Source of the DNA: JBBIRG01 sp964410965
GTDB taxonomy: Bacteria; CLD3; SB21; JBBIRG01
Assembly: GCA_964410965.1 (NCBI GenBank)
Contig: CAYPIY010000013.1
Location: forward strand, 1 to 64,000
Direction: 5' to 3'
Length of the DNA stretch: 64,000 nucleotides
In this document: positions 34,303 to 42,752 of the stretch, piece after piece
Layout of the letters: each line of letters starts with the position of its first letter
Numbering within the stretch: the stretch's first letter is position 1
Made by a program: the position numbers and the translations under genes
Notes under the pieces: model-generated
Database searches by the model: none
What the model was told of the DNA's origin: nothing
The model's input: the letters and a program-made list of their open reading frames with translations, nothing else

Positions 34303-34461
34303 GAATATCGAAGTTGATTTTTCCTTCGCCATTCATGTATTCGGTGTTCGAAATTCGAGATAACGCAAAACAAGCGCGGGACAGATATGAGCGACAGATA
34401 TTAATCACAACGAAAAAATAATTTTATTGAAATGGATAACATAATTACTTAAAATTGACAT

Positions 34462-34770
34462 ATGATTACGATAGAATGGATAAAAGAAAGAATCTTAAAC
34501 AATGAGTATTACTATACCAGGCATGCCGATACGGAAAGACAAAACGACGATTTATCATTAAAGGAAATTGAGGAAGCCGTTCTTGGAGGACACATTATCG
34601 AACATTACCCGGATACCGGCCGGGGAGAAAGCTGCCTTGTGGCCGGATTTACCCGTTTCGGTAAACCGATCCATGCGGTTTTCGGGTACCGGGATAAATG
34701 GCCGGTTATCATCACGGTTTATATACCGCGGCCCCCTAAATTTAAATCGCCCTATGAAAGGAGCACATGA
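34462..34770 (+). CDS. DUF4258 protein, toxin-like partner of a YgiT-type zinc-finger gene
   Basis: 102 residues with DUF4258 features: YYYTRHADTERQNDDLSLKE, EAVLGGHIIEHYPDTGRGES, and a closing beta strand VIITVYIPRP. DUF4258 proteins are small BrnT/RelE-like toxin candidates, typically encoded with a small zinc-finger or DUF2283 partner. The stop codon overlaps the next gene's start (ATGA), a classic toxin-antitoxin arrangement. It is the first gene of a cluster of such pairs and follows the first ~180-bp repeat. Confidence 0.8.
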   Translation: MITIEWIKERILNNEYYYTRHADTERQNDDLSLKEIEEAVLGGHIIEHYPDTGRGESCLVAGFTRFGKPIHAVFGYRDKWPVIITVYIPRPPKFKSPYERST

Positions 34771-35021
34771 TGAAATCATGTAACTTTTGCGGCAATAAAA
34801 ATTTCATGAACAAGCATACGCAATACATCTATAAGCGTAATAATCAGTTTTTAATTGTGAACAACGTTCCGTGCGAAGAGTGCGAATTTTGCGGAGAACA
34901 ATATTTTTCCGCTGAAGTGTTAAAGAAAATTGAAAACGACTTTGAGGCGATTCACATATCAGGACGTCCGGGCAAACAAGAAATCAGAGTTCCCGTCGAG
35001 GAATATGTGGATATTGTATAA
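34767..35021 (+). CDS. YgiT-type zinc-finger antitoxin-like protein
   Basis: 84 residues. The N-terminal zinc-binding domain has CNFCGNKNF and CEECEFCGEQYF (two CxxC knuckles), followed by a short helix and IRVPVEEYVDIV. This is the MqsA/YgiT zinc-ribbon type, here without the C-terminal HTH of full-length MqsA, and commonly found downstream of DUF4258 genes. It overlaps that gene by 4 bases and uses an AAAGGAGC site upstream. Probably neutralises the DUF4258 protein; this is inferred from arrangement and family. Confidence 0.82.
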   Translation: MMKSCNFCGNKNFMNKHTQYIYKRNNQFLIVNNVPCEECEFCGEQYFSAEVLKKIENDFEAIHISGRPGKQEIRVPVEEYVDIV

Positions 35022-35068
35022 TAATTTTATTTGATATCTAAAAAAACGCTCCCCGATCCGCCGCGGGG

Positions 35069-35274
35069 CGATTCTTCTTTTACGCGGGCGATAAAACGAT
35101 CCGCTGCATATCCATGTTGAAGACGGCAATAAAACCGCCAAGTTTTGGCTCGATCCTGTTTTAATGGAAAATAACAAAGGTTTTCGAAGACATGAACTTC
35201 AAAGTATTTACCGAATCATTCTTGAAAATCAATCTTTATTTATAAAGGCATGGCATGAATACTTTAACCCGTGA
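35069..35274 (+). pseudogene. Broken DUF4160 gene (frameshift, 5' truncated)
   Basis: One frame reads RFFFYAGDK (35069-35095). After a one-base shift the next frame reads NDPLHIHVEDGNKTAKFWLD and continues to KAWHEYFNP and TGA at 35272-35274. Joined, these match the DUF4160 family (HIHV, AKFWL, AWHEYF) if one A is restored in the AAAA tract at 35093-35096. The N-terminal ~10 residues and a start codon are also absent. DUF4160 normally pairs with DUF2442, whose intact gene overlaps its 3' end. A sequencing error in the A-tract could explain the shift, but not the missing start. Confidence 0.8.
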
Positions 35275-35554
35275 TTATGTATGCGGTATCATGGACGTCA
35301 CATTTACGGAAGAAGAAATGACCGTAGAGATTGACGACGGTAGAACCGTTATCGTACCTTTACTGTGGTATCCCCGCCTTCTGAACGCCACCTTACAGGA
35401 ACGACGGAACTGGCGGCTTATCGGCTGCGGCGAAGGGATACACTGGCCCGATCCGGATGAAGACATCAGCCTTGAAAATATCCTGAATGGAAAAAAATCC
35501 GGCGAAAGCCCGGAATCCATGAAGAAATGGACAAATAGCAGGATAAAAAAATAA
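35255..35554 (+). CDS. DUF2442 protein
   Basis: 99 residues with the DUF2442 pattern: VTFTEEEMTVEIDDGRTVIV, PLLWYPRLLNATLQERRNWR, and IHWPDPDEDISLENIL. DUF2442 proteins are small, often encoded next to DUF4160 in toxin-antitoxin-like pairs. It overlaps the 3' end of the degenerate DUF4160 gene by 20 bases, so its partner is probably lost. Its start is ATG 35255 with AAAGGCATGGC upstream, a weak site consistent with translational coupling to the lost partner. The second copy of the ~180-bp repeat follows. Confidence 0.83.
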   Translation: MNTLTRDYVCGIMDVTFTEEEMTVEIDDGRTVIVPLLWYPRLLNATLQERRNWRLIGCGEGIHWPDPDEDISLENILNGKKSGESPESMKKWTNSRIKK

Positions 35555-35609
35555 AATCTCATAAATCACAAGCCGCCCTTCGTTTTTGCTTTGCGCGCAC
35601 GGGGGGGTT

Positions 35610-35790
35610 GCAAACCTCCGAGGTTTTACGGGGAAGTGTTTAGAATGCGGCTCATTAAAACAATCCACTCTTTATCTGTTTCACGTCAAACCCCGGAGGT
35701 TTAACAGTTGCGGAATGGTAAAAGTTAAACTTCTTCAAGAAGTTTAACTTTTTTGCCTTAGCGGGGAAGAGAACAAGCGAATAACAGAAC
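35610..35790. repeat. ~180-bp repeat element, copy 2
   Basis: Direct repeat of the element at 34117-34302, same orientation, with scattered substitutions (for example ACAATCCACTC versus TGATCCGCTC). It retains all three palindromes. A G7 run precedes it. The two copies bracket the DUF4258/zinc-finger and DUF4160/DUF2442 pairs. Confidence 0.85.
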
Positions 35791-36045
35791 AGTAGAACAG
35801 AATAAAGGCAAAGTGGAAAGCTATGAGTGATGTTAGAAAATCAGGTTTTACCTTGATTCTAGATATCCGTTAATTTCTTTACAATGGCAGTCCGCCTGCG
35901 GTGAATGATAAACAAAATACTTTCAAATTTTTTACTTTAAACTTTATGAACTCATTTTGTGAGTTGTACTTGCATTTGATATGCATCTTATGTTAACTTG
36001 ATAAAGTATACAAATAACGGGAAAGAATGTTGATTTATATAAAAG

Positions 36046-36303
36046 ATGAAATATACACAATATTTTTTACATACCCGGATCCGGCCGGATCGGATTATGA
36101 TAACCGATGAATGGATTCAGCGCGCCATTGAAAATCCTGTTGAAGTTGTCGTGCAATCTGACCTTAGAATCCGGAAATGGATGAAAATTCATGAAGTCAA
36201 TAAATATCTCAGAGTAATACTGCTCCCTGACGGAGAAACCGTTCACAACGCTTTTTTTGACAGGGATTATAAGGAGCCAAACCATGATCATCAAATATTT
36301 TAA
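36046..36303 (+). CDS. Small toxin-like protein paired with DUF2283
   Basis: 85 residues: YTQYFLHTRIRPDRIMITDE, WIQRAIENPVEVVVQSD, and YLRVILLPDGETVHNAFFDR. The layout (an Arg-rich helix, a beta-hairpin and a final strand) resembles DUF4258-type toxin candidates, and homologous small proteins are typically followed by DUF2283, as here. It overlaps the DUF2283 gene by 20 bases. The start ATG 36046 has only a weak site (AAAAGATG). Activity is inferred, not shown. Confidence 0.72.
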   Translation: MKYTQYFLHTRIRPDRIMITDEWIQRAIENPVEVVVQSDLRIRKWMKIHEVNKYLRVILLPDGETVHNAFFDRDYKEPNHDHQIF

Positions 36304-36490
36304 CGATACGGACACGGCATTGTTTGAATTTACCAATAAGCCGGTGAAAGAAACCCGGGAGATTTCCGAGAATATTTACATCGATCTCGACGACAACGGT
36401 AACCTGGTCAGCATGACCGTCGAACACGCACGTACAACGGCTCGTCTTCCGGATATCAGTTATCAGCAAATTGAGTTGGCAACAGCCTGA
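36284..36490 (+). CDS. DUF2283 protein (antitoxin-like)
   Basis: 68 residues from ATG 36284, chosen because AAGGAG at 36271-36276 precedes it and the family begins with MIIKYFNDTDTALFEF. The DUF2283 hallmarks are ETREISENIYIDLDDNGNL and VSMTVEHA. These short beta proteins are usual partners of DUF4258-like genes. It overlaps the preceding gene and is the second gene of the pair. Confidence 0.87.
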   Translation: MIIKYFNDTDTALFEFTNKPVKETREISENIYIDLDDNGNLVSMTVEHARTTARLPDISYQQIELATA

Positions 36491-36551
36491 TGACTGGTGA
36501 TTGCATTATTTTGACTTTGTGCCGCAAGCTATGACTTGCACACATATTTCT

Positions 36552-36764
36552 ATGATCATTACAAAGCAAATGCTGATTAATAAAATCAGACAGTACCTTA
36601 ACCATATGGTCAGTCTTCAGGAATTGGTTGACTGGTCGGAAAAAGCGGAAAAAAACCTGCAGGAAGAGGTCGAATTGTTTTTTAAATGCGCCTCTGAACA
36701 GGAAATCAAGGAACGGATTCACGAAGATATCTTTATAACCCGCCTGGAGGTGGCGGTTGGGTAA
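36552..36764 (+). CDS. Small helical protein upstream of a HicA-like gene
   Basis: About 70 residues from ATG 36552 (MIITKQMLINKIRQYLNHMV); an ATG at 36570 is an alternative. The motif LINKIRQYLNHMVSLQELVD with WSEKAEKNLQE resembles small antitoxin-like proteins that precede toxin genes. I cannot assign a family. Its 3' end contains the CTGGAGG that serves as the ribosome site of the next frame, and the two overlap by 8 bases. No good Shine-Dalgarno is seen before its own start. Confidence 0.6.
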   Translation: MIITKQMLINKIRQYLNHMVSLQELVDWSEKAEKNLQEEVELFFKCASEQEIKERIHEDIFITRLEVAVG

Positions 36765-36924
36765 ACTCCGGGTATTGTCGGGAAGCGAAGTAATCGCCTT
36801 TCTTGCCGAACATGGATTTATAAAGGTCAGACAGCGCGGAAAATCTGTCTCATGCGGAATCTGCATTGTCCGTGTGGCGGCCGACGGGTTTGTGAAGCCG
36901 GAAAAGATGCTGCTGGTACGGTAA
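36757..36924 (+). CDS. Short HicA-like reading frame, probably degenerate
   Basis: 55 residues from a TTG at 36757 with a strong GGAGG six bases upstream. The first ~28 residues (LRVLSGSEVIAFLAEHGF and IKVRQRGKS) match the N-terminus of HicA mRNA interferases. The family's GSH with catalytic His is replaced by GKSV. The remainder (SCGICIVRVAADGF) diverges and stops early. It is either a decayed HicA or a divergent relative. No HicB is adjacent. Confidence 0.55.
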   Translation: MGKLRVLSGSEVIAFLAEHGFIKVRQRGKSVSCGICIVRVAADGFVKPEKMLLVR

Positions 36925-37043
36925 ACCGGAAAACTTCCCGTAAAATCTTTCCGCAAATGCCGATTGCGCTTGACTTCCCCATGCTTTTTCGTTACCTTAT
37001 ATCAGGATGGCTCCTGTCAAACGGCAAATAAGAAATTCAAAGC

Positions 37044-37946
37044 ATGATTTCAGGCATGATTGACCAGTTTCTGCGTCATCTGGACGCGGAACGAAATTAT
37101 TCGCAGAAAACGATCACGAGTTACCGGATTGATCTTGAACAGTTCGCCGAATTTATCAATGACCGCCCCAGCCTGAGCCTGGAAACGATATCCCGAAAAG
37201 AGATCCGTTCGTTCCTGGGGCTTTTGTCGAGACAAAAACTGAGCCGGAAAAGCATCGCGCGCAAGCTGTCCGCCCTGAAATCCTTTCTCACGTACCTGCA
37301 CAAACAGGGAAAGATTCCCGCCAATCCCGCGAAGATCATCGCCACGCCCAAAACGGAAAAACGCGTACCCGAGTTTTTAACGGTGGAACAATTCCGCAGG
37401 TTATTCGACCGTTTCATTCCCCAGACACCGTCCGATTTCAGGGATCTGGCGGTTGTGGAATTATTTTACGGCACCGGCATACGGCTGAGCGAACTGGTCG
37501 GCCTGAACCTGTCCGATATCCAGTGGGACCGGAAGCTGATTTCCGTATTCGGCAAGGGCGCCAAGCAGAGAATCCTTCCGCTGGGTCAGGCCGCGTCGGA
37601 CGCTTTATACCGCTATGCTGAGCGCCGTTCCTCCTTACCTAAGAACACCGGAACAGCCGACAACAAAGCCTTGTTTATCGGCCCGGCCGGAAAACGCGTA
37701 ACGCCGCTCGCCGTGCAGAAAATCGTAAAAAAAATGCTGGCGACCGTATCCGGCGCGAAAAAACTGAGCCCCCACGTCATCCGTCATTCTTTTGCAACGC
37801 ACCTGCTCGACAACGGCGCCGACCTGAGAGCCGTCAAGGACCTGCTGGGTCATGAAAACCTTTCGACTACCCAGATCTATACGCACATTACCATCGACCG
37901 ACTGAAAGGAGTGTATCACAAAGCGCATCCGAGAGCCGGAGATTAG
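37044..37946 (+). CDS. xer: XerC/XerD-type tyrosine recombinase
   Basis: 300 residues. The SAM-like N-terminal domain (RNYSQKTITSYRIDLEQFAEF) is followed by a catalytic domain with all six residues: Arg147 (GTGIRLSEL), Lys171 (GKGAKQR), His244 and Arg247 (HVIRHSFATHLL), His270 (LLGHENLSTTQ) and Tyr279 (IYTHIT). This is the size and layout of chromosome-dimer-resolving XerC/XerD. Whether it is the housekeeping enzyme or an element-borne integrase is unclear; proximity to HPF favours the former. A start at 37056 is also possible. It lies beside the small toxin-like gene cluster. Confidence 0.92.
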   Translation: MISGMIDQFLRHLDAERNYSQKTITSYRIDLEQFAEFINDRPSLSLETISRKEIRSFLGLLSRQKLSRKSIARKLSALKSFLTYLHKQGKIPANPAKIIATPKTEKRVPEFLTVEQFRRLFDRFIPQTPSDFRDLAVVELFYGTGIRLSELVGLNLSDIQWDRKLISVFGKGAKQRILPLGQAASDALYRYAERRSSLPKNTGTADNKALFIGPAGKRVTPLAVQKIVKKMLATVSGAKKLSPHVIRHSFATHLLDNGADLRAVKDLLGHENLSTTQIYTHITIDRLKGVYHKAHPRAGD

Positions 37947-38033
37947 CGCGCCGGCCAGGCAACTCAAGCATCATGAGCGTTTTCAGGCTCATGGTTTCCA
38001 ACCAACTCATTCTTTTATCAAAGGAGTGTGTCT

Positions 38034-38375
38034 ATGAAAATGCGAATCACGTCCCGTCACGACAAACTCTCCCCGAAAATCAAGGACTACATTGAGGAAA
38101 AGATCACCAAACTGGACCGCTTTTACGACCGTATCATCGATTGCGAGGTCATTGTGGATTCGGAAAAACTCAAGCAGGTGATCGAAATGAACGTCAAGGT
38201 GTACTCGACAGTCCTTCATGTGACGACCAAGGACGCCGATATCACGAAAGCCATTGACCTGTGCGTGGACAAACTGGAAATCCAGCTGAAAAAGTTCAAG
38301 GAAAAGATGAAGCAGAAAACCCATAAAAAAGTTTCCGAAGTCATTCAGGAAGCGGATGCCATGTCCGCCGATTAA
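38034..38375 (+). CDS. hpf: Ribosome hibernation promoting factor (short HPF/RaiA)
   Basis: 113 residues from ATG 38034, with AAAGGAG at 38020-38026. HPF features are MRITSRHDKLSPKIKDYIEE, KITKLDRFYDRIIDCEVIVD and a C-terminal helix KLEIQLKKFKEKMKQK. Short HPF binds the 30S subunit in stationary phase and blocks translation. The length excludes the long dimerising form. It follows the Xer gene after 87 bases and has its own terminator. Confidence 0.92.
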   Translation: MKMRITSRHDKLSPKIKDYIEEKITKLDRFYDRIIDCEVIVDSEKLKQVIEMNVKVYSTVLHVTTKDADITKAIDLCVDKLEIQLKKFKEKMKQKTHKKVSEVIQEADAMSAD

Positions 38376-38411
38376 CTTTGATATTGCTAATGGTCTCAAT
38401 CTTCCTAAATT

Positions 38412-38438
38412 AAAAGGTCAGCTCCGGCTGACCTTTTT
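38412..38438 (+). terminator. Intrinsic terminator of hpf
   Basis: GGTCAGC (38416-38422) pairs with GCTGACC (38427-38433) around TCCG, preceded by AAAA and followed by TTTTT. It lies 37 bases after the hpf stop. Confidence 0.88.
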
Positions 38439-38480
38439 AATTGAACCCCTGAATCGCGGATTACAGCGAGGAACCCCAAT

Positions 38481-40103
38481 ATGAGCGAGCGCACGTTAAA
38501 CATTCAGTTCCGTAAAGTCATCGGATCGGGCGGCATGGCCGATGTCGGGCTCTTTCAGGATCAGACCCTCGAACGCCCGGTCGCGGTCAAAATCCTCCGA
38601 AGCAAGGACAAGGACAAAATCCGACGCTTTGAGAATGAGGCGAAAATTTCGGCATCCCTGCACCAGGAAAACCTTCCCGTCATTTACGATTACAAGCAGG
38701 ATCAGGAACGTCACTGGCTGCTGATGGAATACGTGGAAGGAATCGACATCAGCGAGATCATGCGGAAACCCAATCACCAGAAAATTCCGCCGCTCGTGGC
38801 CGCGATGATCATGCGCGAACTCGCCCGGGCGCTGGAATACCTGCACGAACAGACCATCATTCACCGCGACATCAAACCCAGCAATGTCCGGTTGTCCAGC
38901 GACGGCCAGATCAAACTGATGGATCTCGGCATCGCGAAGGACGAAACCTCCAAGGAGAGTTTTACCTCGACGGGCGTGATCATCGGGACACCTTCGTACA
39001 TGAGCCCGGAACAGGCTTCCGGAGACAAAGTATCGTTCCAGAGCGACCTGTTCAGCCTTGGCACGCTGATCTATGAAATGGTGACCGGCGTAAAGCCGTT
39101 CGCGGCCGATTCCAATCTCAACGTGATCAGCCTGATCGCGCAGTGCCGGTTCAAACCCGTGGACAGAATGAATCCGGCCGTACCGCGCGAACTCGTTCAC
39201 ATCATCCACCGCGCCATGACGAAAAATCTCACTCACCGCTACCAGACCGCAGGCGAGATCATCCGCGACATCAACCTCTTCCTGCAGTCCATTTCCCAGA
39301 TCGAGATCAAGAAATTCCTCAAAAATTATTACGAGCTGGTCATGGCCCCGTACGCGCCGGATAAATTCAAGCAGTTTTTCCTTCTTCCCCAGATGGCTTT
39401 TTCGCAGACGTCTTCGATGATGTCCCCCGCGCCCAAACCGGGAATCATCAGACGGCTGCTCACAAACACCCGGGTAATGATTGGAATCATCGGTATCGCG
39501 GGATTTATCATCGGCCTCGCCTTCCCGGCGATCAAACAGCTTCTGCTTCCGGCGCAGCGGTTCGGGTCTGATCCTTACGGATCGCTCGAACTCGCGCTTA
39601 CAACCGCCGACAACCATCGCCTGGCGTCCGCAAAAATATGGATCAATGAGAAAGAATACCCGCTGCCCGATTTTTTTGACGGCTCGATCGGGCTCCATTA
39701 TTTCTCGCCGGGCTGGAATTCCCTGCGCATCCGGTATCCGGCGTATTTCCAGATGATCGATTACAGGTTTTACCTGAACAATTTTTCGGACAAACGTGCG
39801 CTGAAACTGAATCTGGATAAACTCATCCGCGAACAGGACCAGCCGCGCTTCGACGCGAAACGATACGGATTCACGGTCATCACCGACCCGAAAGACGCGA
39901 AAATCATACTGAATAACGACAACCGCAATCCTTTCGCGAGAACGCCGTATATCAACTCGTGGCCGGTTTTCAAATCATCCGAGCAGATGATTTCGGTCGA
40001 GAAAGACGGCTTCATTCCTTACCAGACCAAATACAGATTCAGCGGCGATGAGTTTTATTACCTGAAAATCGATCTGCAGGATCAGGAATCGGGAAGAAAA
40101 TAG
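38481..40103 (+). CDS. Membrane-anchored Ser/Thr protein kinase with PEGA-like domain
   Basis: 540 residues. A Hanks-type kinase domain (~7-275) has the Gly loop IGSGGMADVG, Lys37 (VAVKIL), HRDIKPSN (Asp130) and a DLG magnesium motif (MDLGIAKD). GTPSYMSPEQ is the activation segment. One membrane helix at about 332-352 separates it from an extracytoplasmic part with a C-terminal PEGA-like domain (~450-530, YGFTVITDPKDAKIILN). The kinase is expected to be cytosolic and the PEGA part periplasmic, so it may sense envelope state. The rRNA methyltransferase gene starts 1 base after its stop. Confidence 0.9.
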   Translation: MSERTLNIQFRKVIGSGGMADVGLFQDQTLERPVAVKILRSKDKDKIRRFENEAKISASLHQENLPVIYDYKQDQERHWLLMEYVEGIDISEIMRKPNHQKIPPLVAAMIMRELARALEYLHEQTIIHRDIKPSNVRLSSDGQIKLMDLGIAKDETSKESFTSTGVIIGTPSYMSPEQASGDKVSFQSDLFSLGTLIYEMVTGVKPFAADSNLNVISLIAQCRFKPVDRMNPAVPRELVHIIHRAMTKNLTHRYQTAGEIIRDINLFLQSISQIEIKKFLKNYYELVMAPYAPDKFKQFFLLPQMAFSQTSSMMSPAPKPGIIRRLLTNTRVMIGIIGIAGFIIGLAFPAIKQLLLPAQRFGSDPYGSLELALTTADNHRLASAKIWINEKEYPLPDFFDGSIGLHYFSPGWNSLRIRYPAYFQMIDYRFYLNNFSDKRALKLNLDKLIREQDQPRFDAKRYGFTVITDPKDAKIILNNDNRNPFARTPYINSWPVFKSSEQMISVEKDGFIPYQTKYRFSGDEFYYLKIDLQDQESGRK

Positions 40104-40104
40104 C

Positions 40105-41508
40105 ATGACGTCATCGCTGACCGAAGCCATCGAGTCCGGAGAATATGACATCGACCGCATAGCGTTCGGGGGACAAGGCATTTGCCGCCATGATGATTTT
40201 GTGATTTTCGTAAAAGGCGCCGTACCGGGCGATCGTGTCCGTCTTCGACTGATGAAACGGAAGAAAAATTTCGCCGAAGCCGTAATCACGGAATTAGTCA
40301 GGCCGTCCGGAAGCCGCGTACAACCCGTATGCCCGCATTTCGGCGTCTGCGGAGGATGCACGTTTCAGCATGTTGCCCATGAATCCCAGCTTGAATTCAA
40401 GCGGCAGATGATCGCCGACGTTTTCGAGCGTATCGGCGGACTGGGCAGGATTGATATTCCCCTTCCGGTGAGTTCCGGCTCCGTTTTCCGTTACCGGAAT
40501 AAAATGGAATTCACGTTCAATGACCGCGCCTGGCTGACCCCGGGCCAGATCGCGGACGCTGATTTCAAAGCGCCGGACTTCGCGCTCGGCCTTCATGTTC
40601 CCGGCCGGTTTGACAAGGTTCTCCCGATTCGACATTGTTACCTTCAGTCCGAACGGGCAAACCGGATTCTGAATCTTGTTGATGAATTCACGCGTCATTC
40701 GGGACTGCCGCCTTATTCGGCTACCGAACAGGTCGGATTCTGGCGTTTTCTGGTCATCCGGGAATTTACTCACACGAACGAACTGATGGCGCATATTATT
40801 ACTTACGATCACCATCCCGACATGCTTAACCGCCTGAGATCGGTTCTGTGCGACCGTGAACCCGGAATCACCTCGCTGATCCACAGCGTGAACTCCCGGA
40901 AATCGCAGGTCGCGGTGGGCGATGAGACCTTCTGCCTTCACGGATCGCCGGTACTTACCGAGCGTCTTTTGAACAACGTCTTTTGCATTGATCCTCACGC
41001 GTTTTTCCAGACGAATACCGGCGGTGCAGAAATACTTTATAAAACCATTATTGATCTTGCCGGATTTCAGGGGCATGAAAAGGTCATGGATCTCTACTGC
41101 GGTACGGGATCGATCGCGATCTGTATCGCTCCTTATGTCAGGCATGTTACCGGTATTGAACTCATCGAAGAAGCGGTCGGAAACGCGAAACACAACGCGG
41201 CATTGAACAGGATTCCGAATTGCACGTTCATGACCGGCGATATCAAAGATTCGCTGAAAACCCATGACATCGGCGCCGATATCATTATTCTTGATCCGCC
41301 GCGGTCGGGGCTTCATCCGGACGCCGTATCGGCGCTGATCCGTTACCGGCCTGAAAAAATCGTGTACGTCAGCTGCAATCCGTCCACCCAGGCCAGGGAC
41401 ATTCAACTGCTTACAGGACATTATGAGATCACCGCCGTTCAGCCGGTGGATATGTTTCCGCAAACCTATCATGTCGAGAACGTCGCGGTTTTGAAGCGCC
41501 TGTCATAA
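40105..41508 (+). CDS. rlmD: 23S rRNA (uracil-C5)-methyltransferase, RlmD/RumA family
   Basis: 467 residues. A TRAM-like N-terminal domain is followed by the iron-sulfur Cys cluster CPHFGVCGGC (~75-85) and the QHVAHESQLEFK segment. A SAM domain follows with FFQTNTGGAEILY, VMDLYCGTGSIAI, DPPRSG and VSCNPST, whose Cys is the catalytic nucleophile. The family makes m5U in 23S rRNA (or tRNA for TrmA). The iron-sulfur cluster favours RlmD/RlmCD. Translation starts right after the kinase stop, suggesting coupling. Confidence 0.9.
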   Translation: MTSSLTEAIESGEYDIDRIAFGGQGICRHDDFVIFVKGAVPGDRVRLRLMKRKKNFAEAVITELVRPSGSRVQPVCPHFGVCGGCTFQHVAHESQLEFKRQMIADVFERIGGLGRIDIPLPVSSGSVFRYRNKMEFTFNDRAWLTPGQIADADFKAPDFALGLHVPGRFDKVLPIRHCYLQSERANRILNLVDEFTRHSGLPPYSATEQVGFWRFLVIREFTHTNELMAHIITYDHHPDMLNRLRSVLCDREPGITSLIHSVNSRKSQVAVGDETFCLHGSPVLTERLLNNVFCIDPHAFFQTNTGGAEILYKTIIDLAGFQGHEKVMDLYCGTGSIAICIAPYVRHVTGIELIEEAVGNAKHNAALNRIPNCTFMTGDIKDSLKTHDIGADIIILDPPRSGLHPDAVSALIRYRPEKIVYVSCNPSTQARDIQLLTGHYEITAVQPVDMFPQTYHVENVAVLKRLS

Positions 41509-41571
41509 ACGATTCCGGGAATCCGTGATGAGTGAACAAATATTTTCATTCATCATTCGATAGAAAATAAA

Positions 41572-42159
41572 TTGAAAAGCAAATTTATTTACATACGATT
41601 CTATAAACCGTACCGGGTTCTGAGCCAGTTTACGTCCGAGCCCGGACAAAGAAATCTCTCTGATTTCGGATTTCCGAAATCAGTGTATCCGATCGGAAGA
41701 CTTGATTACGACAGCGAGGGTTTATTGCTTCTGACGAATGACGGGAAATTCATGCACCGCCTGATTGAACCGGAGTATCAGCATAACCGCGTTTATCTTG
41801 TCCAGGTTGAGAACGTGCCTCCGGAGGAATCGCTTGCTCATCTCTCATCGGGAATCAAACTGAAAGATTTTACCGCACGCCCGTGTCATGCGGAACTGCT
41901 GGCCGCTCCGCCGGAGGTTCCGGCCCGGACTCCGCCGATCCGTTACAGGAAGGAAATCCCCGACGCGTGGCTGCGGCTGACCCTGCGTGAAGGGAAAAAC
42001 CGGCAAATCAGGAAAATGACCGCGGCCATCGGGCACCCGACGCTGAGGTTAATACGGCAATCCGTCGCAGACTGGAACCTTAACGGCCTCAGCCCCGGAG
42101 AATGGGATTATATTCCCCGATCCTCGATTGAAAAATTTTTTAAGAAAAATTTATTTTAA
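41572..42159 (+). CDS. RluE/RsuA-family pseudouridine synthase
   Basis: 195 residues from a TTG at 41572 (MKSKFIYIRFYKPYRVLSQF). The catalytic signature GRLDYDSEGLLLLTNDG (Asp in GRLD) and the later LREGKNRQIRKM are characteristic of RsuA/RluE family enzymes, which isomerise uridine in rRNA. There is no N-terminal S4 domain, which together with the length fits RluE-type enzymes (23S U2457) better than RsuA. The 3' end overlaps the convergent TPR gene by 9 bases. Confidence 0.87.
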   Translation: MKSKFIYIRFYKPYRVLSQFTSEPGQRNLSDFGFPKSVYPIGRLDYDSEGLLLLTNDGKFMHRLIEPEYQHNRVYLVQVENVPPEESLAHLSSGIKLKDFTARPCHAELLAAPPEVPARTPPIRYRKEIPDAWLRLTLREGKNRQIRKMTAAIGHPTLRLIRQSVADWNLNGLSPGEWDYIPRSSIEKFFKKNLF

Positions 42160-42576
42160 TTCCTGCAGCCGTGTCTGGGCGATCGCGTTCAGCACAGGGT
42201 TATCGGTGATTTTTTCGCATTCTTTGTAATACCGGACCGCTTCGTTTTTATCGATGTGCTCATAGGTCGCTGCAATGGCGTACAACAATTTATGGCTGTT
42301 GGGATCGATTTCGAACGCCTGTTTGAAGTAATTCAGCGCTTCCTGGTACTGATGTTCCTCCCGGTGAAGCAAACCGATATTATACATACTTTCGACATTG
42401 TTGGGCAGCATTTTCAGGGCTTTCTGGAAATAGGCTATCGCGGCGGCGTTGTCCCCTTTGTGCTTCAGAGCCACCGCCTGATTGAACGCGTCCTCGGCCT
42501 GGTTAGTGCCCCCCTGAGATTCTCCGGCCAGGTTTTCTGAGGTATTGACGTCCACTACTTTTTCTTCATCGGCCAT
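42151..42576 (-). CDS. Small TPR-repeat protein
   Basis: 141 residues from ATG 42576, chosen over an upstream start because it has AGGATG before it and gives MADEEKVVDVN, a soluble N-terminus; the upstream 42-residue extension is not TPR-like. Three TPR units are visible (AFNQAVALKHKGDNAAAIAY, VESMYNIGLLHREEHQYQEA, HKLLYAIAATYEHIDKNEA). A protein-protein interaction scaffold; no partner is suggested by context. Confidence 0.82.
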   Translation of the reverse strand: MADEEKVVDVNTSENLAGESQGGTNQAEDAFNQAVALKHKGDNAAAIAYFQKALKMLPNNVESMYNIGLLHREEHQYQEALNYFKQAFEIDPNSHKLLYAIAATYEHIDKNEAVRYYKECEKITDNPVLNAIAQTRLQELK

Positions 42577-42752
42577 AAAAAAACATCCTGTGATTAAAGA
42601 AATCAGGTCATTAATTTTCTCATGTAAATGTAGACTCTTTTGCCCGCAATTGCAAGAAATTTTAAAACCGTCATGCTTTAAATAAGTCCTGCTTGTTTTC
42701 AATTTATTTTGTCTGATTAATAATTATATTTAATGAATCATCAGGAGTTGAA

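Noticed and set aside
34117..35790. Possible insertion sequence bounded by the ~180-bp repeats
   Set aside because: The repeats are direct, not inverted at termini. No transposase is encoded between them and there are no target-site duplications that I can see.
38496..39698. 400-residue frame on the minus strand opposite the kinase gene
   Set aside because: The plus-strand kinase has complete catalytic motifs. The antisense frame is a codon-bias artefact.
40294..41472. 392-residue frame on the minus strand opposite the methyltransferase gene
   Set aside because: The plus-strand RlmD-type gene has all catalytic motifs. The antisense frame has none.
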